Origin: Halomonas sp. TA22
GTDB lineage: Bacteria > Pseudomonadota > Gammaproteobacteria > Pseudomonadales > Halomonadaceae
DNA length: 64,000 nucleotides
Assembly: GCF_013009075.1 (NCBI RefSeq)
Contig: NZ_CP053108.1
Location: 930,001-994,000 of the forward strand
Direction of reading: 5' to 3'
The position numbers and the translations under genes are program-made. Position 1 is the stretch's first letter; each line of letters starts with the position of its first letter. Below the pieces are notes generated by a model that was given only the letters and a program-made list of their open reading frames with translations, did no database searches and was not told the origin of the DNA. Shown here one piece after another: positions 29,571 to 38,736 of the stretch.

Positions 29571-30677
29571 GTGAGTGATTTCTTAATCGTGGGCGGTGGC
29601 GTCATTGGTATGATGACGGCGCTGCAGCTGGCCGATGCGGGCCATGAGGTGACGATCGTCGAGCGTGGCGAATGTGGTCGCGAATCCTCCTGGGCGGGGG
29701 GCGGCATCGTCTCGCCGCTCTATCCATGGCGCTACAGCGCGCCGATATCGCGGCTCTCGCGCTGGTCGGAGGGCTACTATCCGGAGTTGGCGCTGCGCCT
29801 GCTGGAGGAGACCGGGGTCGACGCCGAGTATCGCCAGAAGGGATTGCTCTACCTGCGTGTCGAGGATGAACCGGCCGCACTGGCCTGGGCGCGTGGGGAG
29901 GGCAAGCCGCTCGAGCGGGTTGATCGAGACTTTCTCTATCGCAAGGAGCCCAATGCGGCTCCAGGCTGCGATGGTGCCTTGTGGATGCCGACCCTGGGCA
30001 GCCTCCGCAATCCGCGGCTGGTCAAGGCACTGCGCACCCGGTTGCGCCAGATGGACAAGGTGCAGCTACGTGAAGGGGCGGCGGTGACCGCTCTGCTACG
30101 TCGCGGCCATCGTGTGCTTGGGGTGGAGACGGACCAGGGGCAGATCGCCGGCGATCACACGATCATCTGTGGTGGCGCCTGGGCCGGTGATTTGCTGTCG
30201 CCGCTCGGGGTAACGCTGCCGGTGCGTCCGGTCAAGGGCCAGATGATCCTGTTCAAGGCGCCGGTCGGCCTGGTCTCGCGGGTGGTGCTGATGGACGGGC
30301 GCTATGTGATACCGCGTGGCGATGGCCGGGTACTGGCCGGCTCGACTCTGGAGGAGGTGGGCTTCGACAAGACGCCGACCGACGAGGCGAAGCGTTCGCT
30401 ATGGGAAAGCGCCACGCGCATCATGCCGGCCCTGGCCGACTGCGAGGTGGAACATCACTGGGCGGGGCTGCGGCCGGGCTCGCCGGAGGGGATACCCGTC
30501 ATCGGCTTGCTGCCCGGCTTCGACAACCTGCACGTCAACGCCGGGCACTACCGCAATGGGTTGGTACTGGCGCCGGCCTCGACACGGCTGCTCGCCGATC
30601 AACTGCTCGGCCGGTTGCCGATCGTCGATCCCGCCCCCTATCGGCCGGAGGCAAGAGGCGTCGCAGGTCAGCGCTGA
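29571..30677 (+). CDS. thiO: Glycine oxidase ThiO (FAD-dependent)
   Basis: ThiO oxidises glycine to the imine (iminoglycine) used to build the thiazole of thiamin. The 368-residue protein has an N-terminal FAD site FLIVGGGVIGMMTALQLADAGHEV, the ESSWAGGG block, and C-terminal WAGLRPGSPEGIPVIG and NAGHYRNGLVLAP motifs of the DAAO/ThiO family. I chose GTG at 29571, close to the GGAA at 29560; the TTG at 29556 would add five residues. No other thi gene is nearby, and its linkage to fimT matches Pseudomonas. Confidence 0.9.
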   Translation: MSDFLIVGGGVIGMMTALQLADAGHEVTIVERGECGRESSWAGGGIVSPLYPWRYSAPISRLSRWSEGYYPELALRLLEETGVDAEYRQKGLLYLRVEDEPAALAWARGEGKPLERVDRDFLYRKEPNAAPGCDGALWMPTLGSLRNPRLVKALRTRLRQMDKVQLREGAAVTALLRRGHRVLGVETDQGQIAGDHTIICGGAWAGDLLSPLGVTLPVRPVKGQMILFKAPVGLVSRVVLMDGRYVIPRGDGRVLAGSTLEEVGFDKTPTDEAKRSLWESATRIMPALADCEVEHHWAGLRPGSPEGIPVIGLLPGFDNLHVNAGHYRNGLVLAPASTRLLADQLLGRLPIVDPAPYRPEARGVAGQR

Positions 30678-30689
30678 ATTACTCCTGAG

Positions 30690-30956
30690 TCAGCTCTGGG
30701 GCTCCTGCTCCTCGAGATACTTGTCGCGGTGGGCACTCGAGCAGAACCACTCGCCGCGCTCGCGCAGGGCGTCGCTCTCGGGAAGGTGCACATTGCAGTA
30801 AGTGCAGCGCACCATGTGGTTGTTGCTCAGGGGGCGGGTATCTCGCGCTAGCAGCTCCTCGCGTTCGAGCTTCCATTCGCGATACATGCGGTAGAGCTTC
30901 AGGCCGGCAAAGAACAGCACGGCGAATATGATCAGTCTGATGAGCAACAGGTTCAT
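30690..30956 (-). CDS. PP0621-type small membrane protein with Cys motif
   Basis: This 88-residue protein has one N-terminal transmembrane helix (LLLIRLIIFAVLFFAGLKLY), then a soluble part with MVRCTYCNVHLPESDA and WFCSSAHRDKYLEE. The CxxC plus Cys/His arrangement suggests a small metal-binding (TRASH/zinc-ribbon-like) fold. It resembles conserved proteobacterial proteins annotated as PP0621 family, of unknown role. It is convergent with thiO and divergent from nadE. Confidence 0.8.
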   Translation of the reverse strand: MNLLLIRLIIFAVLFFAGLKLYRMYREWKLEREELLARDTRPLSNNHMVRCTYCNVHLPESDALRERGEWFCSSAHRDKYLEEQEPQS

Positions 30957-31063
30957 CCTTATCTCTCTCCCAGGTAGGGCCGTGGCGTTGCCACTGTTTT
31001 GCTACTGAGGCGGCCATGCGGGACAATGGTGTTAACCGAGAGTTTCGAGAGATTTACGCGACC

Positions 31064-32695
31064 ATGCAAGACTTGACGCTGGTAATGGCCCAACTTGACC
31101 CGTTGGTCGGCGATATTCCGGGCAACACGGCACGCACCATCGAGACGGTACGCGAGGCGCGCATTGAGCATCGCGCCGATGTCGTGGTACTGCCCGAGCT
31201 GTTCCTGACCGGCTATCCGCCCGAGGATCTGCTGCTGCGCAGCTCGATGGAGGCGCGCCTGAGCGAGGCGCGCGAGCGTATGGCCAGCAAGATGGCCCGC
31301 GATGTACTGGTGATCGTCGGCTACCCCGGCCTGCGCGACGGCAAGCGCTACAATCTGGCCGGTGTGCTCTACAACGGCGAGTGGCTAGCCGAGTACGCCA
31401 AGCAGGCACTGCCGAATTATCAGGTCTTCGACGAGCAGCGCTACTTCCAGGCAGGCGATACGCCGCTAGTGGTGGAACACAAGGGCGCCAGGCTCGGCAT
31501 CCTGATCTGCGAGGACCTCTGGACCCCCGAGCCGGCCCGCCTGGCCCGCGAGGCGGGGGCCGAAATCCTGCTCACGCTCAATGCCTCTCCCTACCATCAG
31601 GACAAACCCTCCGAGCGCCTCACCCTGCTTGGCGAGCGTGCCGCGCAGGTGCAGCTGCCGCTAGTCTATGTCAACCAGATCGGTGGCCAGGACGAGCTGG
31701 TCTTCGATGGCGGTTCGGCCTGCGTGGATGCGCGTGGCGAGCTCAAGGTGCGGGCGCCGCACTGGCAGGTCGGATTGATGCCGGTGAGATTCGTCAAGGC
31801 GGAGGAGCGCTGGGAGCCCCAGGTCGGTGAATGCGAGCCCGAGCCCGCCTCCGAGGAGAGCCTCTACTGCGCGCTGGTCACCGGCGTGCGCGACTACGTC
31901 AACAAGAGCGGCTTCAAGGGCGTCGTGCTGGGCCTCTCGGGAGGGATCGACTCGGCGCTTTCGCTTACCATCGCGGTGGATGCGCTGGGTCCCGAGCGGG
32001 TGCAGGCGATGATGATGCCCTACCATTACACTGCTGAAATATCGCAGCAGGATGCCGCCGAACAGGCCCGAATGCTGGGCGTGCACTATGAAGTGTTGCC
32101 GATCGCCCCGATGGTCGAAGCCTTCGGCGAGACGCTGGCGGAAAGCTTTGCCGGTACCCAGCGCGATACCACCGAGGAGAATCTGCAGTCGCGGGTTCGC
32201 GGCGTGCTGCTGATGGCGATCTCCAACAAGAAGGGCTTGATGGTGCTGACCACCGGCAACAAGAGCGAGATGGCGGTGGGCTACGCCACGCTCTACGGCG
32301 ATATGGTCGGCGGTTACAACGCGCTGAAGGATGTCTACAAGACCTGGGTCTACCGACTTGCCCGGTGGCGCAATGCACAGGAACCAGCGATTCCCGAGCG
32401 GATCATCACGCGTCCCCCATCGGCCGAGCTGGCACCGGACCAACAGGATAGCGACTCGCTGCCGGACTACGACGTGCTGGACGCGATCCTGTCGCGCTAT
32501 ATCGAGGAGGACATGAGCGCCGAGGCGATCATCGAGGCGGGATTTGCGCGCGATGACGTCTATCAGGTGGTCAAGCTGGTCGATCGCGTCGAGTACAAAC
32601 GCCGCCAGGCCCCGGTTGGGGTCAGGGTCACGCCGAGAGGCTTCGGGCGCGATCGGCGCTACCCCATCGTCAATGGCTGGGAGCCGGGGGTGTGA
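31064..32695 (+). CDS. nadE: Glutamine-dependent NAD+ synthetase
   Basis: NadE amidates deamido-NAD+ to NAD+, using glutamine. The 543 residues contain an N-terminal nitrilase-type glutaminase with Glu in VVLPELFLTGYPPEDL, Lys in AKQALPNYQVFDE and Cys in LGILICEDLW. The C-terminal synthetase has the P-loop LGLSGGIDSALS at about 296-307. The ATG at 31064 (MQDLTLVMAQLDP) fits the conserved start; the upstream ATG at 31016 adds 16 unconserved residues. It works in the same pathway as nadB found at 56 kb. Confidence 0.95.
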   Translation: MQDLTLVMAQLDPLVGDIPGNTARTIETVREARIEHRADVVVLPELFLTGYPPEDLLLRSSMEARLSEARERMASKMARDVLVIVGYPGLRDGKRYNLAGVLYNGEWLAEYAKQALPNYQVFDEQRYFQAGDTPLVVEHKGARLGILICEDLWTPEPARLAREAGAEILLTLNASPYHQDKPSERLTLLGERAAQVQLPLVYVNQIGGQDELVFDGGSACVDARGELKVRAPHWQVGLMPVRFVKAEERWEPQVGECEPEPASEESLYCALVTGVRDYVNKSGFKGVVLGLSGGIDSALSLTIAVDALGPERVQAMMMPYHYTAEISQQDAAEQARMLGVHYEVLPIAPMVEAFGETLAESFAGTQRDTTEENLQSRVRGVLLMAISNKKGLMVLTTGNKSEMAVGYATLYGDMVGGYNALKDVYKTWVYRLARWRNAQEPAIPERIITRPPSAELAPDQQDSDSLPDYDVLDAILSRYIEEDMSAEAIIEAGFARDDVYQVVKLVDRVEYKRRQAPVGVRVTPRGFGRDRRYPIVNGWEPGV

Positions 32696-32754
32696 TAGTG
32701 CCTGAAGCGGGGGCTACTTGAATAGGTCAGCCTAAACGAGTCGGTCCTAACGAA

Positions 32755-32781
32755 GAGAGCCTCGCCATTGGCGAGGCTCTC
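32755..32781. terminator. Bidirectional terminator between nadE and bamD
   Basis: A perfect inverted repeat with 12-bp arms (GAGAGCCTCGCC and its complement) and a 3-nt loop sits between two convergent genes. It has only short T-rich flanks. Confidence 0.75.
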
Positions 32782-32803
32782 CTGTTTCTAGCTTGTCCCG
32801 AAC

Positions 32804-33643
32804 TTACACCGAGAGCGGCGAGGCGTCGACATGCAGCGGCTGGAAGGTGCGGCCTCTCAACCGGTCGTTGCCTGGGTCGTTCTCAAGCAGCGTGACCAGC
32901 ACTTCGCGGGCGCGGTCGCGCATCTCCAACCCCAGGTAGCCCTCGACCATCACCGCCAGTGCATCACGGGTGGCAGTGGATTCGGGATAGTTCTCGATCA
33001 CCCAGCGGCCGCGCTGCACGGCGGCTAGATAGGCGCCTTTGCGCAGATAGAAGTCGGCGACATGCAGCTCGGAGGTGGCCAGCACGTTGCGCAGGTAGAC
33101 GATACGCTGGCGCGCGTCCGGGGCGTATGAGCTGTCGGGGTAGCGCTGCACCAGCTCACTGAAGTCCGCATAGGCGTCACGCGACGCTCCCAGGTCGCGC
33201 CGGGAGATATCGATCAGCTTGAGACGTTCAAGACTGAAGCGTCCGGCCTGATAAGCGGCCAGACCACGCATGTAGTAGGCGTAGTCGACCTGAGGATGGT
33301 CCGGCTGCAGACGAATGAAGCGGCTCGCCGCTGCCCGCGTGGCTTCCCAATTGTCGATCTGGTAGTAGGCGTAGATCAGCTCCAGCTGAGCCTGCTCGGC
33401 GTTTTCACCGAATGGAAAGCGGGTATCCACGGCCTCGAGCTGTTCGACCGCGGTGACGTAACGCCCCGCCTCGAGCGAAGCACGCGCCTGACGGTAGAGT
33501 TCACCCTCGGCGAGCTGTGGAACGCTTTCTTCTTCCTGGGACTCATCGTCGTCGCCACCACCGAACATGGCACAGCCGGTCAATAAGGTCGCGACCAGGG
33601 CGAGGGCACCGAGCCGGGTGCCGGTAAGCAAAACGCGCATCAT
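32804..33643 (-). CDS. bamD: Outer membrane protein assembly factor BamD (lipoprotein)
   Basis: BamD is the essential TPR lipoprotein of the BAM complex that inserts outer membrane proteins. The signal peptide ends with the lipobox LLTGC, so the mature protein starts at Cys ~23, processed by LspA. TPR-like repeats cover ~50-260, with the family blocks DTRFPFGENAEQAQLEL and HPQVDYAYYMRGLA. The start ATG at 33643 follows GAGGAT; an adjacent ATG at 33640 is equally possible. The 279-residue length is slightly above E. coli (245) because of an acidic linker after the lipobox. It is divergent from rluD, the conserved arrangement. Confidence 0.95.
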   Translation of the reverse strand: MMRVLLTGTRLGALALVATLLTGCAMFGGGDDDESQEEESVPQLAEGELYRQARASLEAGRYVTAVEQLEAVDTRFPFGENAEQAQLELIYAYYQIDNWEATRAAASRFIRLQPDHPQVDYAYYMRGLAAYQAGRFSLERLKLIDISRRDLGASRDAYADFSELVQRYPDSSYAPDARQRIVYLRNVLATSELHVADFYLRKGAYLAAVQRGRWVIENYPESTATRDALAVMVEGYLGLEMRDRAREVLVTLLENDPGNDRLRGRTFQPLHVDASPLSV

Positions 33644-33674
33644 GATCCTCGTATCAAACAACCCGGATTGGCCA

Positions 33675-33683
33675 TGCTAGAAT
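33675..33683 (+). promoter_or_regulatory. Extended -10 promoter candidate for rluD
   Basis: TGCTAGAAT (TGnTAGAAT form) lies in the bamD/rluD divergent gap about 123 bp before rluD. The -35 region is weak, so this is a candidate only. Confidence 0.35.
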
Positions 33684-33805
33684 CGATCGCAATCAGCCAT
33701 AACCGGCACACTATAACGCACCCGCTTTAAAACACACAGGCCCAGCCGGGAAAACCCGGGCCACACGGCACCCGCTGTGGCCGAGCTTACAGGCGTCATT
33801 TATCC

Positions 33806-34765
33806 ATGCCAGAGAAACTTCATCGCGAGGCGCGTGTGCCCGATGCCATGGGCGGCCAGCGTCTCGATCAGGCGGCGGCGGAACTCTTCGCCGACTTCTC
33901 CCGAGAACGCCTCAAGAGCTGGATTCAGCAGGGGGCGCTGACCGTCGATGGCACTCAGGGCCGCCCCCGCGACAAGCTCTACGGCGGTGAACGGCTAACG
34001 CTCGATGCCGAACTGGAAGAGGAGACCCGCTTCGAGCCCCAGGCCATTGCGCTGGACATCCGCTTCGAGGATGACGATGTGCTGGTAATCAACAAGCCAG
34101 CGGGGCTGGTCGTGCATCCGGCGGCCGGCAATCCCGACGGCACCCTGCTCAATGCCTTGCTGCATCACTGCAAGACGTTGGCCAGCGTGCCGCGGGCGGG
34201 GATAGTGCATCGCCTGGACAAGGACACCACGGGCCTGATGGTCGTGGCCAAGCACCTGACCGCCCAGGCCGCACTGGTCGAGCAGCTCCAGGCACGCAGT
34301 GTCGCGCGCGAGTATGATGCCGTGGTGACCGGCGTGATGACCTCCGGTGGTACCGTGGATGCCCCCATTGGCCGCCATCTCAAGGACCGCAAGCGCCAGG
34401 CGGTCACCGCCGGCGGCAAGCCCGCCATCACGCACTATCGTGTCGTCGAACGTTTCCGGGCGCATACCCATGTGCGCTGTCGCCTGGAAACCGGGCGCAC
34501 CCACCAGATCCGCGTGCACATGGCGCACAAACGCTTTCCGCTGATCGGCGATGCGCTCTATGGTGGACGACTGAAGCTGCCGGCCGGTGCCGATGATGCG
34601 CTCAAGGCCCTGCTGCGCGGATTCAACCGTCAGGCTCTGCATGCCCGGCGGCTGGCCTTCCTTCACCCGGGCTCCGGCAAGCAGGTCGAATTTCGCGCCG
34701 AGCTTCCCGACGACATGCTGATGCTGCTCGATTACCTTCGCGACGACCACGCCACCATGCGTTGA
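33806..34765 (+). CDS. rluD: 23S rRNA pseudouridine synthase RluD
   Basis: RluD makes pseudouridines 1911, 1915 and 1917 in helix 69 of 23S rRNA. In 319 residues there is an N-terminal S4 RNA-binding domain (LDQAAAELFADFSRERLKSWIQQGALTVDG) and a catalytic domain. The catalytic Asp is in IVHRLDKDTTGLMV at about 139, and GRTHQIRVHM follows. It is adjacent to pgeF (24 bp), as in E. coli (rluD-yfiH-clpB). Confidence 0.95.
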   Translation: MPEKLHREARVPDAMGGQRLDQAAAELFADFSRERLKSWIQQGALTVDGTQGRPRDKLYGGERLTLDAELEEETRFEPQAIALDIRFEDDDVLVINKPAGLVVHPAAGNPDGTLLNALLHHCKTLASVPRAGIVHRLDKDTTGLMVVAKHLTAQAALVEQLQARSVAREYDAVVTGVMTSGGTVDAPIGRHLKDRKRQAVTAGGKPAITHYRVVERFRAHTHVRCRLETGRTHQIRVHMAHKRFPLIGDALYGGRLKLPAGADDALKALLRGFNRQALHARRLAFLHPGSGKQVEFRAELPDDMLMLLDYLRDDHATMR

Positions 34766-34789
34766 GCGCCATTATTGAGGAGTCTGGCG

Positions 34790-35560
34790 ATGACGAACGA
34801 ACCCGCAGATTCGCCGCAATACCCCGAGCCGACCTTGATTCTCCCCGACTGGCCGGCGCCCAGCACGATAGGGGCTTTCGTGACCACGCGAGAGACCGGT
34901 CCCAGCCAGGGGGCGTTCGCCGCCTTCAACCCCGCCATGCATGTGGGGGACGATCCGGCGATGGTCGAGCAGTGTCGCGAATTGCTAAGGGCCCAGCTCG
35001 ATGACGACCGGCCGCTGTTGTGGCTCGACCAGGTGCATGGTGCCAAGGTGCAGCGGGACTTCGCCGCAGATGCGCCCCAGGCCGATGCCTCGGTGGCCTT
35101 CGACAAGCGCTACGCCTGCGTGATCCAAACCGCCGACTGCCTGCCCGTGTTCTTCTGCGACCGGCTCGGCACACGGGTGGGGCTTGCCCACGCTGGCTGG
35201 CGAGGGTTGGCCGGAGGCGTGTTGGAGGCAAGCATCGCCGCGCTCGGTGTCGAGCCCGATCAGTTGATGGTATGGCTGGGGCCGGCAGTCTCCAATGCCC
35301 AGTTCGAGGTCGGTCGCGAGGTCTACGAAGCCTTCGTTGCCGTACAGCCGGAGGCGGTCAGCGCCTTCGAACCGAGCCCCTATCGGCTCGGGCACTACAT
35401 GGCCGACCTCTATCGACTGGCGCGGCTGCGCCTGGCACGCCTTGGCGTGTCGCATGTCAGCGGCGGGCACTTCTGCACCGCCTGCGAGCGCCGCTTCTAC
35501 TCCTATCGCCGGGACAATGGCGTGACCGGCCGCATGGCCAGCGTCATCTGGCTGCGCTAG
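34790..35560 (+). CDS. pgeF: Peptidoglycan editing factor PgeF (YfiH, laccase-domain protein)
   Basis: This is a multicopper-oxidase-fold (DUF152) protein, known in E. coli as YfiH/PgeF, that prevents incorporation of L-Ser into peptidoglycan stem peptides; some homologues act on purine nucleosides. The start is ATG 34790, 7 bases after TGAGGAG, giving 256 residues. Conserved metal-site blocks are visible: WLDQVHGAKV, QTADCLPVFFCD, AHAGWRGLAGG and HFCTACERRFYSYRRD. It sits in the rluD-pgeF-clpB order found in many gammaproteobacteria. Confidence 0.93.
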   Translation: MTNEPADSPQYPEPTLILPDWPAPSTIGAFVTTRETGPSQGAFAAFNPAMHVGDDPAMVEQCRELLRAQLDDDRPLLWLDQVHGAKVQRDFAADAPQADASVAFDKRYACVIQTADCLPVFFCDRLGTRVGLAHAGWRGLAGGVLEASIAALGVEPDQLMVWLGPAVSNAQFEVGREVYEAFVAVQPEAVSAFEPSPYRLGHYMADLYRLARLRLARLGVSHVSGGHFCTACERRFYSYRRDNGVTGRMASVIWLR

Positions 35561-35598
35561 CCCAGCTCCCGCCCTTGTTGCATATCAAGGGCGGGTGA

Positions 35599-35628
35599 CT
35601 TGAAAGCGACCTACCTGACCTCCATTGA
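35599..35628 (+). promoter_or_regulatory. Sigma-32 (heat shock) promoter of clpB
   Basis: CTTGAAA at 35599-35605 exactly matches the sigma-32 -35 element. CCTCCATTGA begins 13 bases later, at 35619, and resembles the -10 element CCCCATNT. It lies about 70-100 bp before clpB and after pgeF. The same layout precedes groES at 63150. Confidence 0.85.
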
Positions 35629-35697
35629 TACGTCAATACGCAATGACAGGGCCAAGCGGTGCGTCCGAACGCGCCGCCACCCCATGGAGGAGAACGA

Positions 35698-38295
35698 ATG
35701 CGACCCGATAAATTCACCGGCAAGCTGCAAAACGCGGTGGCAGATGCTCAATCGCTGGCGGTAGGACGCGGCCACAACCAGCTCGACCCCGGTCATCTGC
35801 TACTGGCCCTGCTGGAAACCCGCGACAGCGGCATCACGGGACTGGTGCAGAAGGCTGGCGGCGATATCGCCAGGCTGCGCAGCGGCCTTGCCCAGTATCT
35901 GGACAACCTGCCCGAAGTGGGCCAGTTCGATGGCGAAGTGCAGCCGTCGCGGGACTTCCTACGGCTGTTCAACCTGGTCGACCGTGAAGCGCAGAAGCGC
36001 GGCGATCAGTTCATCGCAAGCGAGCTGGTGCTGCTCGCCGCGCTCGAGATGAATCACGCCGTCTCCAAGGTGCTGACCCAGGCCGGCCTCACCCGCAAGT
36101 CGGTCGAGGCTGCTATCGATAGCCTGCGTGGCGGCCACAACGTCGACGATGCCAACGCCGAGGAGAATCGCGAGGCGCTTAAGAAATACACCCTCGACCT
36201 TACGGCACGTGCCGCCGAAGGCAAACTCGACCCGGTGATCGGCCGTGACGACGAGATCCGGCGCACCATCCAGGTGCTGCAGCGGCGCACCAAGAACAAC
36301 CCGGTATTGATCGGCGAGCCCGGCGTGGGCAAGACTGCTATCGTCGAGGGGCTGGCCAACCGCATCGTCGACGGTGAAGTGCCGGAAGGCCTCAAGGACA
36401 AGCGCGTGCTGTCGCTGGACATGGGCGCGCTGCTCGCTGGCGCCAAGTTCCGCGGCGAGTTCGAGGAGCGCTTGAAGGCGGTGCTCAACGAGCTCGCCCA
36501 GGAAGAGGGGCGAGTGATCCTGTTCATCGACGAGCTGCACACCATGGTCGGTGCCGGCAAGGCCGAGGGTGCCATGGATGCCGGCAACATGCTCAAGCCG
36601 GCGCTGGCCCGGGGCGAGCTGCACTGCGTGGGCGCCACCACCCTCGATGAGTACCGCAAGTATATCGAGAAGGACGCCGCACTCGAGCGCCGCTTCCAGA
36701 AGGTGCTGGTCGACGAGCCCACCGAGGAGGACACCATCGCCATCCTGCGTGGCCTCAAGGAGCGCTATGAGGTGCACCATCGCCTCACCATCACCGATTC
36801 GGCGATCATCGCCGCGGCCAAGCTCTCGGCACGCTACATCACCGATCGCCAGCTGCCCGACAAGGCCATCGACCTGATCGACGAGGCCTCGTCGCGGATT
36901 CGCATGGAGCTCGACTCCAAGCCCGAGGAGATGGATCGCCTCGACCGTCGCCTGATCCAGCTCAAGATGGAGCGCGAGCACCTCAAGAAGGAGATCGACG
37001 AGGCTTCCAAGAAGCGCCTCGAGACCCTTGAGGCACAGATCGACGAGCTGGCTCGCGAGTATGCCGACCTTGAGGAGGTGTGGAAGGCCGAGAAGGCCAG
37101 CATCGAAGGGGCGGCTCAGTACAAGGACGAGCTCGACAAGGCGCGGGTCGAGCTGGATGCCGCCAAGCGCCAGGGCGACCTGGGGCGGATGTCGGAGCTG
37201 CAGTACGGGGTGATTCCCGAGCTCGATCGCAAGATCGCCGAGAGTGAGGCGAGCGGGACGGATACCTCGACCCATACGCTGCTGCGCTCCAACGTCACCG
37301 AGGAGGAGGTCGCCGAGGTGGTGTCGCGCTGGACCGGTATCCCGGTGGCCAAGATGCTCGAGGGCGAGCGCGACAAGCTATTGCGCATGGAGGAGGCGCT
37401 GCATCAGCGCGTCATCGGCCAGGAAGAGGCGGTCGAGGCTGTTGCCAACGCCGTGCGGCGTTCGCGTGCCGGGCTTGCCGACCCTAATCGCCCCAACGGT
37501 TCGTTCCTGTTCCTCGGCCCCACCGGGGTCGGTAAGACCGAGCTTTGCAAGTCGCTGGCCAACTTCCTCTTCGATACCGAGGAGGCGATGGTGCGCATCG
37601 ACATGTCGGAGTTCATGGAGAAGCACTCCGTGGCGCGGCTGATCGGCGCACCCCCGGGCTATGTCGGCTACGAGGAGGGCGGCTACCTGACCGAGGCGGT
37701 GCGCCGCAAGCCCTACTCGGTATTGCTGCTCGACGAGGTCGAGAAGGCGCATGCCGATGTCTTCAACATCCTGCTGCAGGTGCTCGAGGATGGGCGACTG
37801 ACGGATGGCCAGGGCCGCACGGTGGACTTTCGCAACACGGTGATCGTGATGACCTCCAACATGGGGTCGGACATCATCCAGCGCATGAGCAGCACCGATG
37901 CAAGCGACGCCGACGCCAACTACGCGCAGATGAAGGAAATGGTGATGGCGGTGGTCGCCGACCACTTCCGCCCGGAGCTGATCAACCGTATCGATGAAGT
38001 GGTGGTGTTTCACGCGCTCGGGCAGGAGCAGATCCAGGCGATTGCCAGCATCCAGCTCGATCGCTTGCGTGAACGGCTCGCCGAGCACGATCTCAAGCTT
38101 GAGGTCAGCGACGATGCCATGGCGCAGCTGGCGGTGGTCGGTTTCGACCCGGTATATGGCGCGCGGCCACTCAAGCGCGCCATCCAGAGCCGCATCGAGA
38201 ACCCGCTGGCCCAGGATCTGCTGGCCGGCAGGTTCGTGGCCGACGATACCATCCGCGTCACCGCCGAGGAGGGCCGCCTCAACTTCGGCAAGTAA
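35698..38295 (+). CDS. clpB: ATP-dependent disaggregase ClpB
   Basis: ClpB is the hexameric AAA+ chaperone that, with DnaK, rescues aggregated proteins. The 865 residues contain a Clp_N repeat domain (1-150), NBD1 with Walker [14 protein letters not shown] at about 205, a coiled-coil middle domain (~410-520) and NBD2 with Walker [14 protein letters not shown] at about 608. The C-terminal sequence is typical. It has no ClpP-binding IGF loop, consistent with a disaggregase. The ATG at 35698 follows GGAGGAG; the upstream in-frame ATG at 35659 lies too near the promoter. Confidence 0.97.
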   Translation: MRPDKFTGKLQNAVADAQSLAVGRGHNQLDPGHLLLALLETRDSGITGLVQKAGGDIARLRSGLAQYLDNLPEVGQFDGEVQPSRDFLRLFNLVDREAQKRGDQFIASELVLLAALEMNHAVSKVLTQAGLTRKSVEAAIDSLRGGHNVDDANAEENREALKKYTLDLTARAAEGKLDPVIGRDDEIRRTIQVLQRRTKNNPVLIGEPGVGKTAIVEGLANRIVDGEVPEGLKDKRVLSLDMGALLAGAKFRGEFEERLKAVLNELAQEEGRVILFIDELHTMVGAGKAEGAMDAGNMLKPALARGELHCVGATTLDEYRKYIEKDAALERRFQKVLVDEPTEEDTIAILRGLKERYEVHHRLTITDSAIIAAAKLSARYITDRQLPDKAIDLIDEASSRIRMELDSKPEEMDRLDRRLIQLKMEREHLKKEIDEASKKRLETLEAQIDELAREYADLEEVWKAEKASIEGAAQYKDELDKARVELDAAKRQGDLGRMSELQYGVIPELDRKIAESEASGTDTSTHTLLRSNVTEEEVAEVVSRWTGIPVAKMLEGERDKLLRMEEALHQRVIGQEEAVEAVANAVRRSRAGLADPNRPNGSFLFLGPTGVGKTELCKSLANFLFDTEEAMVRIDMSEFMEKHSVARLIGAPPGYVGYEEGGYLTEAVRRKPYSVLLLDEVEKAHADVFNILLQVLEDGRLTDGQGRTVDFRNTVIVMTSNMGSDIIQRMSSTDASDADANYAQMKEMVMAVVADHFRPELINRIDEVVVFHALGQEQIQAIASIQLDRLRERLAEHDLKLEVSDDAMAQLAVVGFDPVYGARPLKRAIQSRIENPLAQDLLAGRFVADDTIRVTAEEGRLNFGK

Positions 38296-38328
38296 GCTTC
38301 AAACCGGTCGCGTCCAACGACCTTTTTG

Positions 38329-38355
38329 CCCGCCCCTGCTGGGGCGGGTTTTTTT
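38329..38355 (+). terminator. Rho-independent terminator after clpB
   Basis: The stem CCCGCCCC/GGGGCGGG with loop TGCT is followed by seven Ts, 33 bp after the clpB stop. Confidence 0.93.
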
Positions 38356-38736
38356 ATGTCACACGCTTGTCGTTTGGTCGAATGCGCTACACAAGGCGGG
38401 TTTCGCGGTTGACAGCCTTGCCATGCTATTGGAATCTTGTCGGTTCCTGATTACGGACGCGGGCTCAACGGGCAATCCCCAGCACACCGCGTGAAGGGTA
38501 GGCCTCATGGCCTCTACCCGCCGAAGGACTTTTCCGGGTCCGGGCTAACCGCCTGGCCTGGCCAACCCCCCCGACGCGGCAAACCGCCGTGATGAGAGTG
38601 CAGGCCCCAACCGGGCCATATGCCAGGGTTTGGCATCAGGTGCCGGCATGTGGCCGGCAGCGGCATACCGTCGCACTCGAACGCCGTCGCACTCAGCGCA
38701 CGGCATGGCACTCGAGACCTCCAGGGGAGATACACT
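38356..38736 (+). promoter_or_regulatory. Long structured leader region upstream of ilvI
   Basis: This 381-bp region between the clpB terminator and ilvI has no full-size gene. It holds a TTGACA at 38409-38414 with no good -10. A 23-codon ORF follows at 38423-38494 (MLLESC, then RFLIT; four Leu/Ile early on). Directly after it is a hairpin with arms GGGTAGGCC/GGCCTCTACCC (38496-38519). Further GC-rich inverted repeats include GCCGGC-N5-GCCGGC. This could be an attenuator or structured RNA leader controlling ilvIH, but the ORF has no clear ribosome site and no Val or Ile run. Confidence 0.4.

Noticed and set aside
33727-33775. GC-rich inverted repeats in the bamD-rluD gap as a terminator
   Set aside because: The stems are interrupted, lack a T-run and lie in a divergent promoter region where no transcript should end.
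35959-37275. Minus-strand frame of 438 codons inside clpB
   Set aside because: Shadow of the ClpB coding frame, with low-complexity Leu/Val/His/Gly composition.
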